Shown: positions 23,948 through 33,084 of the stretch, one piece after another
Layout of the letters: each line of letters begins with the position of its first letter
Position numbering within the stretch: position 1 is the first letter of the stretch
Source of the DNA: Hyphomonadaceae bacterium
Lineage (GTDB): Bacteria; Pseudomonadota; Alphaproteobacteria; Caulobacterales; Hyphomonadaceae
NCBI GenBank assembly: GCA_022844345.1
Contig: JALHLU010000010.1
Span: forward strand, 56,341-120,340
Direction: 5' to 3'
DNA: 64,000 bases
Notes under the pieces: model-generated
The model's database searches: none
What the model was told of the DNA's origin: nothing
Seen by the model: the letters and a program-made list of their open reading frames with translations, nothing else
Position numbers and translations under genes: made by a program

Positions 23948-25336
23948 ATGACAAGACGCCGCCTCACGACAGTTGCACTTCTGACGGGGCTCGCCCTGTC
24001 CGCGTGTGTTGGAACAACCGCGATTGGACAGGTCGGCGGGCCGCCTGGCGGCGCGCCCAGCCTTCTGGCTGCTGACCCAGTCTCATCCTGGTTTCCTGCG
24101 CCTATCGGCTGGGCCGCCCAGACGCAGGGCGGCCGCGGCGGGCAGATCATCCGGGTCAGCAATCTCAACGCGGAGGGGCCGGGCTCCCTGCGCGCGGCCC
24201 TGGAGACCAAGGGCCCCCGCATTGTGGTGTTCGAAGTGGGCGGGGTGATCGACCTCGGCGCAAAGACGCTGAAGGTCGAGGAGCCCTTCCTCACCATCGC
24301 CGGCCAAACGGCGCCATCACCTGGCATCACGCTCATCAAGGGCGGGCTGGACATCGCCTCCCATGACGTGATCGTCCAGCACATCCGCATCCGCCCGGGC
24401 TCGGCCGGCGGCGGATGGCGCAAGGGTCCGGACTTCGACTCGATCTCCACGGTGGGCGCCTACAACGTGGTGGTCGATCATTGCTCGCTCACCTGGGGCA
24501 CGGACGAGAACCTGTCTGCCTCTGGCCCGCGCTTCACCGGCACGACGCAGGCCGACTGGCAGGCGGGAACAAGCCACCGGATCACCTATTCGAACAACAT
24601 CATCGCCGAGAGCCTCGCCTACTCCACCCATCCCAAGGGCGAACACTCCAAGGGGTCGCTGATCCACGACAACGCATCCGATATTCTGATTATCGGCAAT
24701 GTCTACGCGCACAATTACGAGCGGAACCCGCTGTTCAAGGGCGGCGTGCACGGCGCGATCGTGAACAACATCATCTACAATCCCGGCCAACGCGCGCTGC
24801 ACTACAACCTGATGGCGAACGAGTGGGGCACGGTGGCGCCGGTCAACGGCCGCATGACTGTCGTCGGCAACGTCCTGCGCGGCGGGCAGGACACCGCTGC
24901 CGGCATGCCGTTCCTGATGATCGGCGGACAGGGCGATCTCGATTATCATGGCCGCGACAATCTGATGGTCGATCGCTGGGGCCAGCCCCTGCCCGAGCTC
25001 GGCTCGTACGGCCAGACCGGCGCGAAGATCATCCCGCATGCACAACCGCTCGACTGGCCATCCGGCCTCGTTGCAATGCCTGCCCTGCAAGTTGAAACGC
25101 ACGTGCTCACCCACGCTGGCGCGCGGCCGTGGGACCGCGACACAGATGACGTCCGCGTGCTTGCCGATGTCGCCGAGGGGCGCGGCGAGATCATCGACCA
25201 TGAAGACGAAACCGGCGGCTATCCCAAACACGCCATGACCACCCGTGCGTTCGATCCGCTGCTGTGGGACCTCGACACCATGCGCCCGAAGGATATCTCA
25301 GCGCTGGACAACGGCGCTAAGGCCCGGGGGACGTAA
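23948..25336 (+). CDS. Pectate lyase, polysaccharide lyase family 1 (lipoprotein)
   Basis: 462 residues. Lipoprotein signal with LSAC, Cys20, so it is likely anchored in the outer or inner membrane. The right-handed beta-helix region follows: GGRGGQIIRVSNL, RIVVFEVGGVIDLG, TIAGQTAPSPGI, the calcium-site DHCSLTWGTDENLS and SKGEHSKGSLIHDN. Such enzymes cut polygalacturonate by beta-elimination. Only 5 bases separate it from a second, homologous lyase. An operator copy is 50 bases upstream. The membrane anchor suggests it works on fragments imported by the TonB receptor. Confidence 0.9.
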   Translation: MTRRRLTTVALLTGLALSACVGTTAIGQVGGPPGGAPSLLAADPVSSWFPAPIGWAAQTQGGRGGQIIRVSNLNAEGPGSLRAALETKGPRIVVFEVGGVIDLGAKTLKVEEPFLTIAGQTAPSPGITLIKGGLDIASHDVIVQHIRIRPGSAGGGWRKGPDFDSISTVGAYNVVVDHCSLTWGTDENLSASGPRFTGTTQADWQAGTSHRITYSNNIIAESLAYSTHPKGEHSKGSLIHDNASDILIIGNVYAHNYERNPLFKGGVHGAIVNNIIYNPGQRALHYNLMANEWGTVAPVNGRMTVVGNVLRGGQDTAAGMPFLMIGGQGDLDYHGRDNLMVDRWGQPLPELGSYGQTGAKIIPHAQPLDWPSGLVAMPALQVETHVLTHAGARPWDRDTDDVRVLADVAEGRGEIIDHEDETGGYPKHAMTTRAFDPLLWDLDTMRPKDISALDNGAKARGT

Positions 25337-25341
25337 GGCGG

Positions 25342-26610
25342 ATGATCGGCAGACGCGGCTTCCTCCTCGCATCGACCGCCGTAGTTGGTGCATTCTCGCT
25401 GCCGGCGCATGCCATTCCCGCGCTCGACCCATTCACTGGTGGGCGCGGCGGTCGCATCATCCGCGTCACCACGCTCGCGCCGGAAGGGCCTGGCTCGTTC
25501 ACCGAGGCCGTGAAGGCCAGCGGTCCGCGTATTGTCGTGTTCGAGGTCGGCGGCGTCATCGATCTCGGCATGAAGCCGGTGAAGATCAGCAATGGCGATC
25601 TCACCATTGCGGGCCAGACCGCGCCCTCCCTCGTCACCTTCATCAAGGGCGGCATCGAGATCGGACAGGGAACCCGCAACGTCATCATCGAGCACATCGC
25701 GGTGCGCCCGGGTGAAGCGGGCCAGCCCAAGAAGTCTGGCTGGGAGTGCGATGGCATCTACGCCTATGGCGCCTCGATTGTCCGCGTCAGCAATTGCTCG
25801 ATCACCTGGGCAACGGACGAAGGCCTCTCCGCCTCAGGCAAGCGCTTTGGTGAGAACAACGAAGGCGCAACCGTCGAGGACTGGCGCGCCTACACGTCGA
25901 ACCTAATCCACTTCAGGAACAACATCGTGGCCGAAGGCCTATCCAACTCCACGCACTCCAAGGGCGAGCACTCCAAAGGAACGTTGATCCACGACAACGT
26001 CACGGGCGTCACGGTCTGGAACTCGCTCTATACGCACAATCGCGAGCGCAACATACTATTCAAGGGCGGTGCGCAGGGGCGGATGACTGGAAACGTGGTC
26101 TACAACGCCGGGAAGCGCTTTGCGCACTACAACCTGCACAACAACGAATGGGGCGAGAACGCCTTTGTGAAGGGCGAGATCGAAGTTCGCGGCAACATCT
26201 TCCTTGGCGGTCCTTCGACCGATCCGAAAGCCGCCGCCTTCATGCTCGGCGGAGACGGCGCGCTTGACCTCAACATCCACGGGAACCTCGCGCTCAAGGC
26301 CGATGGCACACCGATGGAGACAACCGGCCGCTTCGGCGATGCGAACCCGCTGCTGACGCTGAAGGCGCACGCCTATGTTGACCGCACCGCCGAACTGCGC
26401 GCGCACATGGCCAACGTGCTCGACACCTGCGGCGCACGGCCGTGGAAGCGTGATCCAATCGACCAGCGTATCGTTGACGACGTACGCAATGGCACGGGCC
26501 GGATCATCGACTCGGAACAGGAAGTCGGCGGCTATCCGCAGCGCCCCGAAACGCGAGCGCCCTTCATCGAAGCCGACTGGGATCTCGCAACGCTGAAGCG
26601 CCGCGCCTAG
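25342..26610 (+). CDS. Second pectate lyase, polysaccharide lyase family 1
   Basis: 422 residues, paralogous to the preceding gene through its whole length (same GGVIDLG, TIAGQTAPS, STHSKGEHSKGTLIHDN motifs; NCSITWATDEGLS in place of the first enzyme's HCSLTWGTDENLS). The export signal differs: IGRRGFLLAS, a twin-arginine signal ending at AHA, so it is a soluble periplasmic or secreted enzyme. In the calcium region, DHC of the first copy is replaced by SNC, which may change activity. It overlaps the convergent YmdB-like gene by 4 bases. Confidence 0.88.
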   Translation: MIGRRGFLLASTAVVGAFSLPAHAIPALDPFTGGRGGRIIRVTTLAPEGPGSFTEAVKASGPRIVVFEVGGVIDLGMKPVKISNGDLTIAGQTAPSLVTFIKGGIEIGQGTRNVIIEHIAVRPGEAGQPKKSGWECDGIYAYGASIVRVSNCSITWATDEGLSASGKRFGENNEGATVEDWRAYTSNLIHFRNNIVAEGLSNSTHSKGEHSKGTLIHDNVTGVTVWNSLYTHNRERNILFKGGAQGRMTGNVVYNAGKRFAHYNLHNNEWGENAFVKGEIEVRGNIFLGGPSTDPKAAAFMLGGDGALDLNIHGNLALKADGTPMETTGRFGDANPLLTLKAHAYVDRTAELRAHMANVLDTCGARPWKRDPIDQRIVDDVRNGTGRIIDSEQEVGGYPQRPETRAPFIEADWDLATLKRRA

Positions 26611-27434
26611 CGATCGACCACCGGGATCGCCTGCTTCAGCCGTCCGCCAACGCGGATCATCTCGACGCGCGTAGCAAGGCCAGTCACGTCATCGGACTCG
26701 ATATAGACACCACACATCGTCGCCGGCCCCTCGGCCGGAGCCTTGCGCTCGACCGGCAGGCGCGTTGCGGCGCGCTGTACCAGCGGACCCTTCTTCATGC
26801 CGATCACGCTGTCATAGTCGCCGCACATGCCTGCGTCGGTTAGATAGGCCGTGCCACCCGGCAGGATCTGTGCGTCTGCAGTCGGCACATGCGTGTGCGC
26901 ACCAACGACTGCGGTGGCGCGACCGTCGCAGTAATGCCCCATGATGTATTTCTCGGCCGTCGCCTCGGCGTGCATCTCGACGATGACCGCATCCGCCACC
27001 TGCCGCAGCGGCGCTTCTTCAAGCGCCCGCTGCACACCCTGGATGGGATCGTCGAGTGACTCCATGAAGGCCGAGCCATGAATCTGGATCACGAACACGC
27101 GCTGCCCCTTGGGCGTCGTGAACAGCTGCGCGCCGCGCCCGGGAATGTTCAGCGTCTGCGGATAGTTGAACGGCCGCAGCAGCCGCGTCTCACGCTCGAT
27201 ATAGACCAGCGCCTCGGATTGGTCCCACGAGTGGTTTCCCAGGGTGATGCAATCTGCGCCCGCATCGAAGATGTCCTGAGCCGTGCTCGATGTGATGCCA
27301 AAGCCCCCTGCGGCGTTCTCGCCATTCACGATGACGAAATCGAGCTGCAGGTCGGCACGCAGCTTGGGCAGGTGTTCAGAGACGGCGGCACGGCCAGCGC
27401 GGCCGACGACATCTCCGAAAAACGCCAGACGCAT
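26607..27434 (-). CDS. YmdB-like metallophosphoesterase (TIGR00282)
   Basis: 275-residue cytoplasmic phosphodiesterase. The binuclear metal motifs are in order: GDVVGRAGR, NGENAAGG, LGNHSWD, VEMHAEATAEK and GAHTHVPTAD. The Bacillus homologue hydrolyses cyclic nucleotides such as 2',3'-cAMP. ATG 27434 starts at the first motif (MRLAFFGDVVG) as in the family; the extra 17 residues upstream are not conserved. It ends in a 4-base convergent overlap with the second pectate lyase. Confidence 0.92.
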   Translation of the reverse strand: MRLAFFGDVVGRAGRAAVSEHLPKLRADLQLDFVIVNGENAAGGFGITSSTAQDIFDAGADCITLGNHSWDQSEALVYIERETRLLRPFNYPQTLNIPGRGAQLFTTPKGQRVFVIQIHGSAFMESLDDPIQGVQRALEEAPLRQVADAVIVEMHAEATAEKYIMGHYCDGRATAVVGAHTHVPTADAQILPGGTAYLTDAGMCGDYDSVIGMKKGPLVQRAATRLPVERKAPAEGPATMCGVYIESDDVTGLATRVEMIRVGGRLKQAIPVVDR

Positions 27435-27521
27435 GCTCGATCCCTTTGCGGCGGCGGGTCTACAGGAGGGCACGCCCAAGGGCAAATGCGCGCTTCAGCG
27501 CGGTCCGATTGGCCGCACGCG

Positions 27522-27941
27522 TCAGTAAACCTTCTCGATACTGTCCAGCGCGTGGATCTCCCCGCCCCGGCAGAAGAAGCTGACGCGCTTGTACATCGGA
27601 GCCGGAGCTGGCTCGCGGAAGGTTACCCGGCCGGGAATGGGCGCCGTCGGCGCCGTCCGGATTTCGAGCACCAGCGTATCCCCCGTCGTCGCTACGGATT
27701 TTAGGATAACGGCGGTGTCCGTCGTCTCCACCAGGCCGACATCCACATGCAGTTCCCGGGGTGACCGCCCTGGCCCCGGCATGTGGTTCACCCAGGCTGA
27801 GGCTTCGGCGATCCGGTGGGGGCAGGCAAGCTGCGCCAGCGCCTGACCTGTCGTCAGGGGCGGCGGGCCCACAGGCACAGGCGCCGCCACGCAGGCCGAC
27901 AGCGCCACCCATGCGCACACGGCAAGACCAGTCCTGACCAC
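27522..27941 (-). CDS. Lipoprotein of unknown function
   Basis: 139 residues with lipobox LSAC (Cys17). The mature part has a proline-rich linker, one cysteine in LACPHRIAEA and a second in FFCRGGEIHAL, which may form a disulfide. It begins with an ATG at 27939-27941. It ends 87 bases before the YmdB-like gene on the same strand. I do not recognise the family. Confidence 0.6.
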   Translation of the reverse strand: MVRTGLAVCAWVALSACVAAPVPVGPPPLTTGQALAQLACPHRIAEASAWVNHMPGPGRSPRELHVDVGLVETTDTAVILKSVATTGDTLVLEIRTAPTAPIPGRVTFREPAPAPMYKRVSFFCRGGEIHALDSIEKVY

Positions 27942-28163
27942 GTCACCGCCTCCGAATCACACAAAAACCCGCCTCATCTCGGGATTTTAGCATGGACTGT
28001 CCTGAACAGCGGGTTAGCCCCAAAATGGCCTAGCCGGCGGCGGTAACCTTTTGCCCATCCGCCGCGTACTGCGAGTATAGGCCGCGACCGGGTCGCGCCC
28101 GGTGATCGGTCGCGCTAAGATGTGCGTAGAGACCCCACGATGAACAGCCAGGAGAGACGCGAG

Positions 28164-29144
28164 ATGGAGCTGAAGTTCCGCCGCAACGCTGAGTATCAAG
28201 ACCTTGTGAGCGAAGTGACGCCACACGAGACCTATATCCGCCGCCGCGAACTGCTGGCGGCTGCCGGTCTTGGCGGCGCGGCCGCGATGCTGGGTGGCCT
28301 GCCTGCCCTCGCCCAGACACCCTCAGCGCAAGTTGCGGCAGGCGCCGCGATGGCCGCGAGGAAATCGGCCTATACCATCGCCGACCAACGGGCCGCCGAG
28401 CAGGACTTCAACGAGTATTGCAACTTCTACGAGTTCGGCCTCAACAAGGACGATCCGGCCCGCCACGCAGGCAAGATGGATGTCTCGAACTGGAAGGTCA
28501 CGGTCGAAGGCGAGACCGACGCGCCCGGCACATACGATCTGCGGGACCTCATCGATTATTCGCAACTGGAAGAGCGCGTTTATCGGCATCGCTGCGTCGA
28601 ACGCTGGTCCATGGTCGTGCCATGGATCGGCGTGCCGATGGGGCCTGTGCTTGCCAAGTTGAAACCCAAGAGCACCGCCAAGTATGCGCAGTTCCTGACT
28701 CACATTGATCGTTCCGCGATGGTCGGCCTTGCCTATGGCGGACTCGACTGGCCCTATTCCGAGGCGCTGCATCTCAACGAAGCCAAGAATGATCTCGCCT
28801 TCTTCGCAGTGGGCGCATACGGCAAGGCGCTCAAACAGCAGAATGGGGCCCCCATCCGGACTGTTCTGCCGTGGAAGTACGGCTACAAGGGCGCCAAGTC
28901 TGTCGCGACGATCCGCTTCACCACGACGCAACCGCCCACGGCCTGGAACCTCGCCAACCCGCGCGAGTACGGCTTCTACTCTAATGTGAACCCCAACCGC
29001 TCGCATCCGCGCTGGAGCCAGGCCAACGAGCGCGTACTCGGCGTTGGCGGCTTCAACCCGCAGCGCAAGACCGAGATGTTCAACGGATACGAGAAGCAGG
29101 TCGCCTATCTCTATGAAGGCATCGATCTCATCAAGTATCACTAG
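28164..29144 (+). CDS. msrP: Protein-methionine-sulfoxide reductase catalytic subunit MsrP
   Basis: 326-residue molybdoenzyme that repairs oxidised methionine in periplasmic proteins. It has a twin-arginine signal (IRRRELLAAAG, residues 25-35), then a sulfite-oxidase fold with the Mo-ligand Cys144 in YRHRCVERWSM. LNEAKNDLAFFAVGAYGK and PWKYGYKGAKS are typical of YedY/MsrP. ATG 28164 has AGGAGAG upstream; ATG 28140 would add 8 residues. The heme subunit gene msrQ follows 32 bases later. Confidence 0.94.
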   Translation: MELKFRRNAEYQDLVSEVTPHETYIRRRELLAAAGLGGAAAMLGGLPALAQTPSAQVAAGAAMAARKSAYTIADQRAAEQDFNEYCNFYEFGLNKDDPARHAGKMDVSNWKVTVEGETDAPGTYDLRDLIDYSQLEERVYRHRCVERWSMVVPWIGVPMGPVLAKLKPKSTAKYAQFLTHIDRSAMVGLAYGGLDWPYSEALHLNEAKNDLAFFAVGAYGKALKQQNGAPIRTVLPWKYGYKGAKSVATIRFTTTQPPTAWNLANPREYGFYSNVNPNRSHPRWSQANERVLGVGGFNPQRKTEMFNGYEKQVAYLYEGIDLIKYH

Positions 29145-29176
29145 GCCCTGCACAACCGGGACAGGCGCACGCAAGC

Positions 29177-29830
29177 ATGGCCCACAGCGCCCTTCTCCGC
29201 ACGTTCGGCAAGACATGGATGAAGCCGCTGACGCTTGTGGCGCTCATCGCGCCGTTCGCTTTCATTGCGTGGCAGTTATTTCAGGTCCTGTCCGATCCGC
29301 TCTCTGACGCGATGGGGACCGATCCCGTCGCCTATATCCACCAATTCCTGGGCGACACGGCGATCCGCATCCTGCTGATCACGCTCGCGATCTCTCCCAT
29401 CCGCGACATCACCGGCTGGGCGCCGATCGCGCTGATCCGCCGGCGCATCGGCCTTGCGGCGTTCTTCTATGCCGGGCTTCACATGATCGCCTATCTCTGG
29501 CTTGATCGCGGCTGGGACCTCGGCCTCCTCTGGGAGGACATGGTGGTCCGCACCTACATCATGCTTGGCATGGCCAGCCTCGTGCTCATGGTCCCGCTGG
29601 CCGTCACATCGAACAATAGCATGATCCGGCGGCTTGGCCGCAGGGCCTGGGACAGGTTGCACTGGCTGATCTATCCCCTCGCGATCCTCGCAGTCGCACA
29701 CAACCTGCTGATGGTGAAGATCATCTATGGCGATCCGCTTATCCACGCGGCCATTCTCGCGCTGCTGCTCGGCTGGCGCGTCGCGCGCTGGGTGATCGGC
29801 AAGCTCAGGGCGCCGGCGGCGGCAGCATAA
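29177..29830 (+). CDS. msrQ: MsrQ heme-binding membrane subunit
   Basis: 217-residue inner-membrane b-type cytochrome that passes electrons to MsrP. Six hydrophobic helices are visible, with heme-ligand histidines in AGLHMIAYLWLD and RLHWLIYPLAILAVAHN. It follows msrP directly and is 3 bases from the convergent HNH gene. Confidence 0.93.
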   Translation: MAHSALLRTFGKTWMKPLTLVALIAPFAFIAWQLFQVLSDPLSDAMGTDPVAYIHQFLGDTAIRILLITLAISPIRDITGWAPIALIRRRIGLAAFFYAGLHMIAYLWLDRGWDLGLLWEDMVVRTYIMLGMASLVLMVPLAVTSNNSMIRRLGRRAWDRLHWLIYPLAILAVAHNLLMVKIIYGDPLIHAAILALLLGWRVARWVIGKLRAPAAAA

Positions 29831-29833
29831 CAC

Positions 29834-30067
29834 TCAGCCAGGCGACCAGTTGTCGCCCTTGCGCCAGTTGCACTCCGCATGCGCGAGCTGGAGGTTGGCG
29901 GGATCATGCGACCCGCCCTTGTTGCGCGGCCTGATGTGATCGAAATTCGGCCGCTTCTTCTTCCACACAGTCGCGTGTGGCGTCTCGAACCGGCCCTTGG
30001 GCATCGGCTCGCCACAGATAGCGCAGCGGCCTTCCTGAAAAGCCCAGAGGTCGTCGAACAGGCTCAT
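29834..30067 (-). CDS. Small HNH endonuclease domain protein
   Basis: 77 residues, wholly an HNH domain: CAICGEPMP, FDHIRPRNKGGSHDPANL and AHAECNWRKGD, so both the zinc knuckle (CxxC...CN) and the H-N-H residues are present. A TTG at 30070 precedes the ATG at 30067. It starts 8 bases after the folD stop on the same strand and may be co-transcribed. It could be a stand-alone nicking nuclease, but no partner is visible. Confidence 0.8.
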   Translation of the reverse strand: MSLFDDLWAFQEGRCAICGEPMPKGRFETPHATVWKKKRPNFDHIRPRNKGGSHDPANLQLAHAECNWRKGDNWSPG

Positions 30068-30074
30068 CAAGCGT

Positions 30075-30968
30075 TCAGGCGTCGAGGCCCTTCGGGACCG
30101 CCCAGCCGCGGCGTGCGCAGGCTGCGAGCACAGTGTTCCGCAGCAGGCAGGCGACGGTCATCAGCCCTACGCCGCCTGGCACCGGCGTGATCCATCCAGC
30201 GACCTCGGCGCATTCGGCAAAGTGCGCATCACCGATCACGCGTGTCTTGCCCTCACCCTTCTCAGGCGCAGGCATGCGGTTGATGCCGACGTCAATGACG
30301 ACGGCGCCCGGTTTGACCCAGCCGCCCCGCACCATCTCCGGTCGCCCGACCGCCGGCACGAGAATGTCGGCCGTCCGGCACAGGCCCGGCAGATCCGCCG
30401 TCTTGGAGTGCGCAATGGTGACCGTGCAGTTCTCCGCGAGGAACAACAGCGCTGTCGGCTTGCCTACGAGAATCGAGCGGCCTATCACCACGACATTCCG
30501 GCCGCCAAGATCATTACCCAGCGCATGCTTCGCCATGATCACGCAGCCGCTCGGCGTGCATGGCCGCAGGCCTGGTTTGCCGAGTACCAACCGCCCGGCC
30601 GACAGTTCCGTCAGCCCGTCCACATCCTTCATGGGATCGATGCAGGCGAGCGCGCTCGCCTCCTCCAGCCCCTTCGGCAGCGGCAGCTGCAGCAGGATGC
30701 CGTCGACTTCCGGGTCGGCGCTCAGCGTCTTCAGCTGCGCCTCGATCTCGGCCTGGGTCGCGCTCGCAGGGAAGCGCTTGGTGATCGAGCGCATGCCTGC
30801 CGCTTCGGTCTTCTCGCCCTTCGATTTTACGTAGATTGCGCTGGCCGGATCATCGCCCACCAGCACCACGGCAAGGCACGGCTTGCCCGGCAGTTTCGAA
30901 ACCGCCGCAGCGACCCCCGCGCGGACCTTCTCCGAGACAACCTTGCCTTCGATCAGCTGGGCCGGCAT
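30075..30968 (-). CDS. folD: FolD methylenetetrahydrofolate dehydrogenase/cyclohydrolase
   Basis: 297-residue bifunctional cytosolic enzyme of one-carbon metabolism. Active-site lysine in YVKSKGEK, the LQLPLPKGL signature, DVDGLTELSAGRL, the NADP loop VVIGRSILVGKP and the C-terminal PVPGGVGLMTVACLL are all present. It lies downstream of DUF167 and YggT genes on the same strand, a frequent alphaproteobacterial order. Confidence 0.96.
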   Translation of the reverse strand: MPAQLIEGKVVSEKVRAGVAAAVSKLPGKPCLAVVLVGDDPASAIYVKSKGEKTEAAGMRSITKRFPASATQAEIEAQLKTLSADPEVDGILLQLPLPKGLEEASALACIDPMKDVDGLTELSAGRLVLGKPGLRPCTPSGCVIMAKHALGNDLGGRNVVVIGRSILVGKPTALLFLAENCTVTIAHSKTADLPGLCRTADILVPAVGRPEMVRGGWVKPGAVVIDVGINRMPAPEKGEGKTRVIGDAHFAECAEVAGWITPVPGGVGLMTVACLLRNTVLAACARRGWAVPKGLDA

Positions 30969-30978
30969 GGCGAACCTC

Positions 30979-31293
30979 TCATGGGCGACGCCCGGTCAGG
31001 GCCTCAAGCGCCACGCCTATAGACGGATCGGCGGAGATTCGCACCGTCTTGATCCGCTGTGTTTCGCCCTTCTCGACAGAAACTGCCGCCTTCGGGAGGC
31101 CAAGCGCCTTGGCCAGCAGCTGCTCAATGGCTGCGTTGGCCTTGCCCTTCTCGGCAACGGCCCGGACGCGCACCTTCAGGAAATGCTGTCCCGCCGCATC
31201 CTCGCCAATGCCTTCGATGGCGTCACGCGATGCGCCCGGCTGGGCCCGCACGCGGAGCTCCGCCCCGCCCGCGGCCCACCGCCAGGCCGTCAT
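30979..31293 (-). CDS. DUF167 (YggU-like) protein
   Basis: 104 residues of the DUF167 family: [30 protein letters not shown] and a C-terminal KTVRI strand. The family is small, conserved and of unknown function. Its start overlaps the end of the YggT gene by 4 bases, and folD follows 10 bases later. Confidence 0.9.
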   Translation of the reverse strand: MTAWRWAAGGAELRVRAQPGASRDAIEGIGEDAAGQHFLKVRVRAVAEKGKANAAIEQLLAKALGLPKAAVSVEKGETQRIKTVRISADPSIGVALEALTGRRP

Positions 31294-31586
31294 CCCAGCA
31301 GGAATTGCGGATAGACGTAGTAGATCAGCAGACGATCAACCAGGATAAGGGCGAGGATGAGCACCAGCGGCGCAAGGTCCAGCCCGTTGATCGGCTTGAT
31401 CACTCGGCGAATGGGCTTCAGCATTGGCTCTGTGACCGCATGGGTCACCTGCCAGATTGTCCGCACGACCTGGTTACGGCCGTTCACGACATTGAAGACC
31501 AGAAGCCAGGACAGGATCGCCTGCACGACCAGCACCAGCATCAGCAGCTGGATCACGATCCGGATGATGTCGAGTATAGCCAGCAT
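31290..31586 (-). CDS. YggT-family membrane protein
   Basis: 98 residues with two hydrophobic blocks (about 5-32 and 68-93), the [24 protein letters not shown] amphipathic middle and a short tail, as in YggT proteins implicated in membrane or cell-division stress. ATG 31586 has GGAGAG 4 bases upstream; the frame upstream runs through the tRNA and is not coding. First gene of the yggT-DUF167-folD-HNH group. Confidence 0.9.
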   Translation of the reverse strand: MLAILDIIRIVIQLLMLVLVVQAILSWLLVFNVVNGRNQVVRTIWQVTHAVTEPMLKPIRRVIKPINGLDLAPLVLILALILVDRLLIYYVYPQFLLG

Positions 31587-31717
31587 GGTCTCTCCGCGCA
31601 TGGATGCAACAGGCGGCGCCTGACCCCTACACCTAATGGCCCGTCGCGCCTTTACAAATGGAAAACTGGCAGTACCCGCCGGGATGCTTTCCGGGGCGAT
31701 GCACAAGGCCGGAAGCC

Positions 31718-31793
<76 letters not shown>

Positions 31794-31949
31794 GAAACCG
31801 GGTATTTGGGAGCGGGTGTGCTAGTCCCGGCGGGCGCGCCAGTCAAGGATGGTTGCGGCCGGGCCCTCCAACCCTCACCCCGGCCCCAACAAGCCCCGTC
31901 GCGCAGGCCGCTAAAGCCGCCGTTAAGCTGTCCGGGCTAGGCTTTTGCC

Positions 31950-32387
31950 ATGCGCACGGCCCTCGCCCTCCTTCTCGGTTCCTTCCTGGTCGCTGGCCGC
32001 GCTTCGGCCGCGCCGCCGGCGGCAAGTGCGTCCCCCGGTGAACAGGACCCGCAGGCCAAGCGGATCACAGGTTCGACCAACTACATCCCCACTTTCGGGC
32101 TGCGCGCCTCGATCTCGCACGGCTTCAGAGTGCATGGCGTGCTCGCGGTCGACGCTGGCCTCGATGTTCCCAAGGACACGACGCGCAAGCTGGCGGAATC
32201 CATCCGCCCGCGCCTTACCAGCCAAATGCGCGACGCTGTTCTAAACTACGCTTCGCTTTCCTATGTCGTTGGCGAACGGCCGGACTTCGACATCCTGCGC
32301 GCCCGCCTGCAGAAGGCGGTCGATCAGGTGCTTGGCGCAGGCGAGGCCCGCGTGGCGCTGGCCAGCGTCATCGTCTTTCAGGACTAG
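31950..32387 (+). CDS. Exported FliL-like protein, unknown function
   Basis: 145 residues with a signal peptide ending RASA near residue 20. The mature part (FGLRASISHGFRVHGVLAVDAGLDV ... RPRLTSQMRDAVLNY) resembles the periplasmic domain of FliL-like proteins: a short strand block then a helix with RxxL, R and L spacing. No flagellar genes are nearby, so it may be a stand-alone relative. The resemblance is weak and by eye. Confidence 0.6.
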   Translation: MRTALALLLGSFLVAGRASAAPPAASASPGEQDPQAKRITGSTNYIPTFGLRASISHGFRVHGVLAVDAGLDVPKDTTRKLAESIRPRLTSQMRDAVLNYASLSYVVGERPDFDILRARLQKAVDQVLGAGEARVALASVIVFQD

Positions 32388-32402
32388 GCAGCGTCCCTGC
32401 GC

Positions 32403-32684
32403 TCAGCCCGCCGCCGCTTCCATGAAGCGCGCGAGGGCGATGTCTTTCTCGGTCACACCGCCAGCATCATGCGTCGTCAGCACAACATCGACGCGGTTGT
32501 AGACATTCGTCCATTCGGGATGGTGGTCCGCCTTTTCCGCCGCCAGGGCGACCCGCGTCATGAATGCGAACGCTGCGTTGAAATCGGCAAAGCGATAAGT
32601 CTTGGCGATGGCGTCACGTCCTGGCGTCTGGCTCCAGCCAGGCAGCATCGCAATTGCGGCGGCGGCTCCGAGGCGCTGGCTCAT
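32403..32684 (-). CDS. phhB: Pterin-4a-carbinolamine dehydratase
   Basis: 93-residue dehydratase that recycles 4a-hydroxytetrahydrobiopterin. The active-site motif [13 protein letters not shown] and the F..A..FM..V.LAAEK helix are present. Start at 32684 (MSQRLG) has AGGAAGG 6 bases upstream. No phenylalanine hydroxylase is in the window; in many bacteria the enzyme is kept alone. Confidence 0.93.
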   Translation of the reverse strand: MSQRLGAAAAIAMLPGWSQTPGRDAIAKTYRFADFNAAFAFMTRVALAAEKADHHPEWTNVYNRVDVVLTTHDAGGVTEKDIALARFMEAAAG

Positions 32685-32802
32685 CGCTGTTCCTTCCTGC
32701 TGCAATGCTCGCTGTTAGGGCTTTCCTAACCTGAAATTCAATCCGGAAGAAACGGCCCGTCAGCTATTTGGCGCCATGGTGCCATCCTCACGGGAGTTCG
32801 CC

Positions 32803-33084
32803 ATGACCCATTTTCTACGCTCGGACAAGAAGCCGGAAGGCCACAAGCTCGAAGACCTGCTGATGCAGTTGCGGGCCGATATCCTGCATCGCTGCGAGGT
32901 CATCGCGGCTGATCCGCGGCCCGAGGCGCTGCACGTGATGTCCAACAATGTGAAGATTCTTGGCCTGATGAGCGATGCGATCAACCTGGCGCTGGATTCA
33001 ACCCGCGTGCTCGATCGCGCATTCGGCCCCTCGCAGGCTGCTCAGGGCGGCCCGCCGCGTATCGGCAAGTCTGAAGCGGCCTAA
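32803..33084 (+). CDS. Hypothetical protein
   Basis: 93 residues from ATG 32803, which has GGGAG 6 bases upstream; an ATG at 32776 would add 9 residues. It is largely helical and charged (EDLLMQLRADILHRCEVIAADPRPEALHVM) with a low-complexity Gly/Pro tail. It overlaps the convergent lipoprotein gene by 4 bases. I do not recognise the family. Confidence 0.6.
   Translation: MTHFLRSDKKPEGHKLEDLLMQLRADILHRCEVIAADPRPEALHVMSNNVKILGLMSDAINLALDSTRVLDRAFGPSQAAQGGPPRIGKSEAA

Noticed and set aside
24317..25231. Minus-strand open frame of 304 codons
   Set aside because: Antisense of the first pectate lyase, which has a full signal peptide and family motifs.
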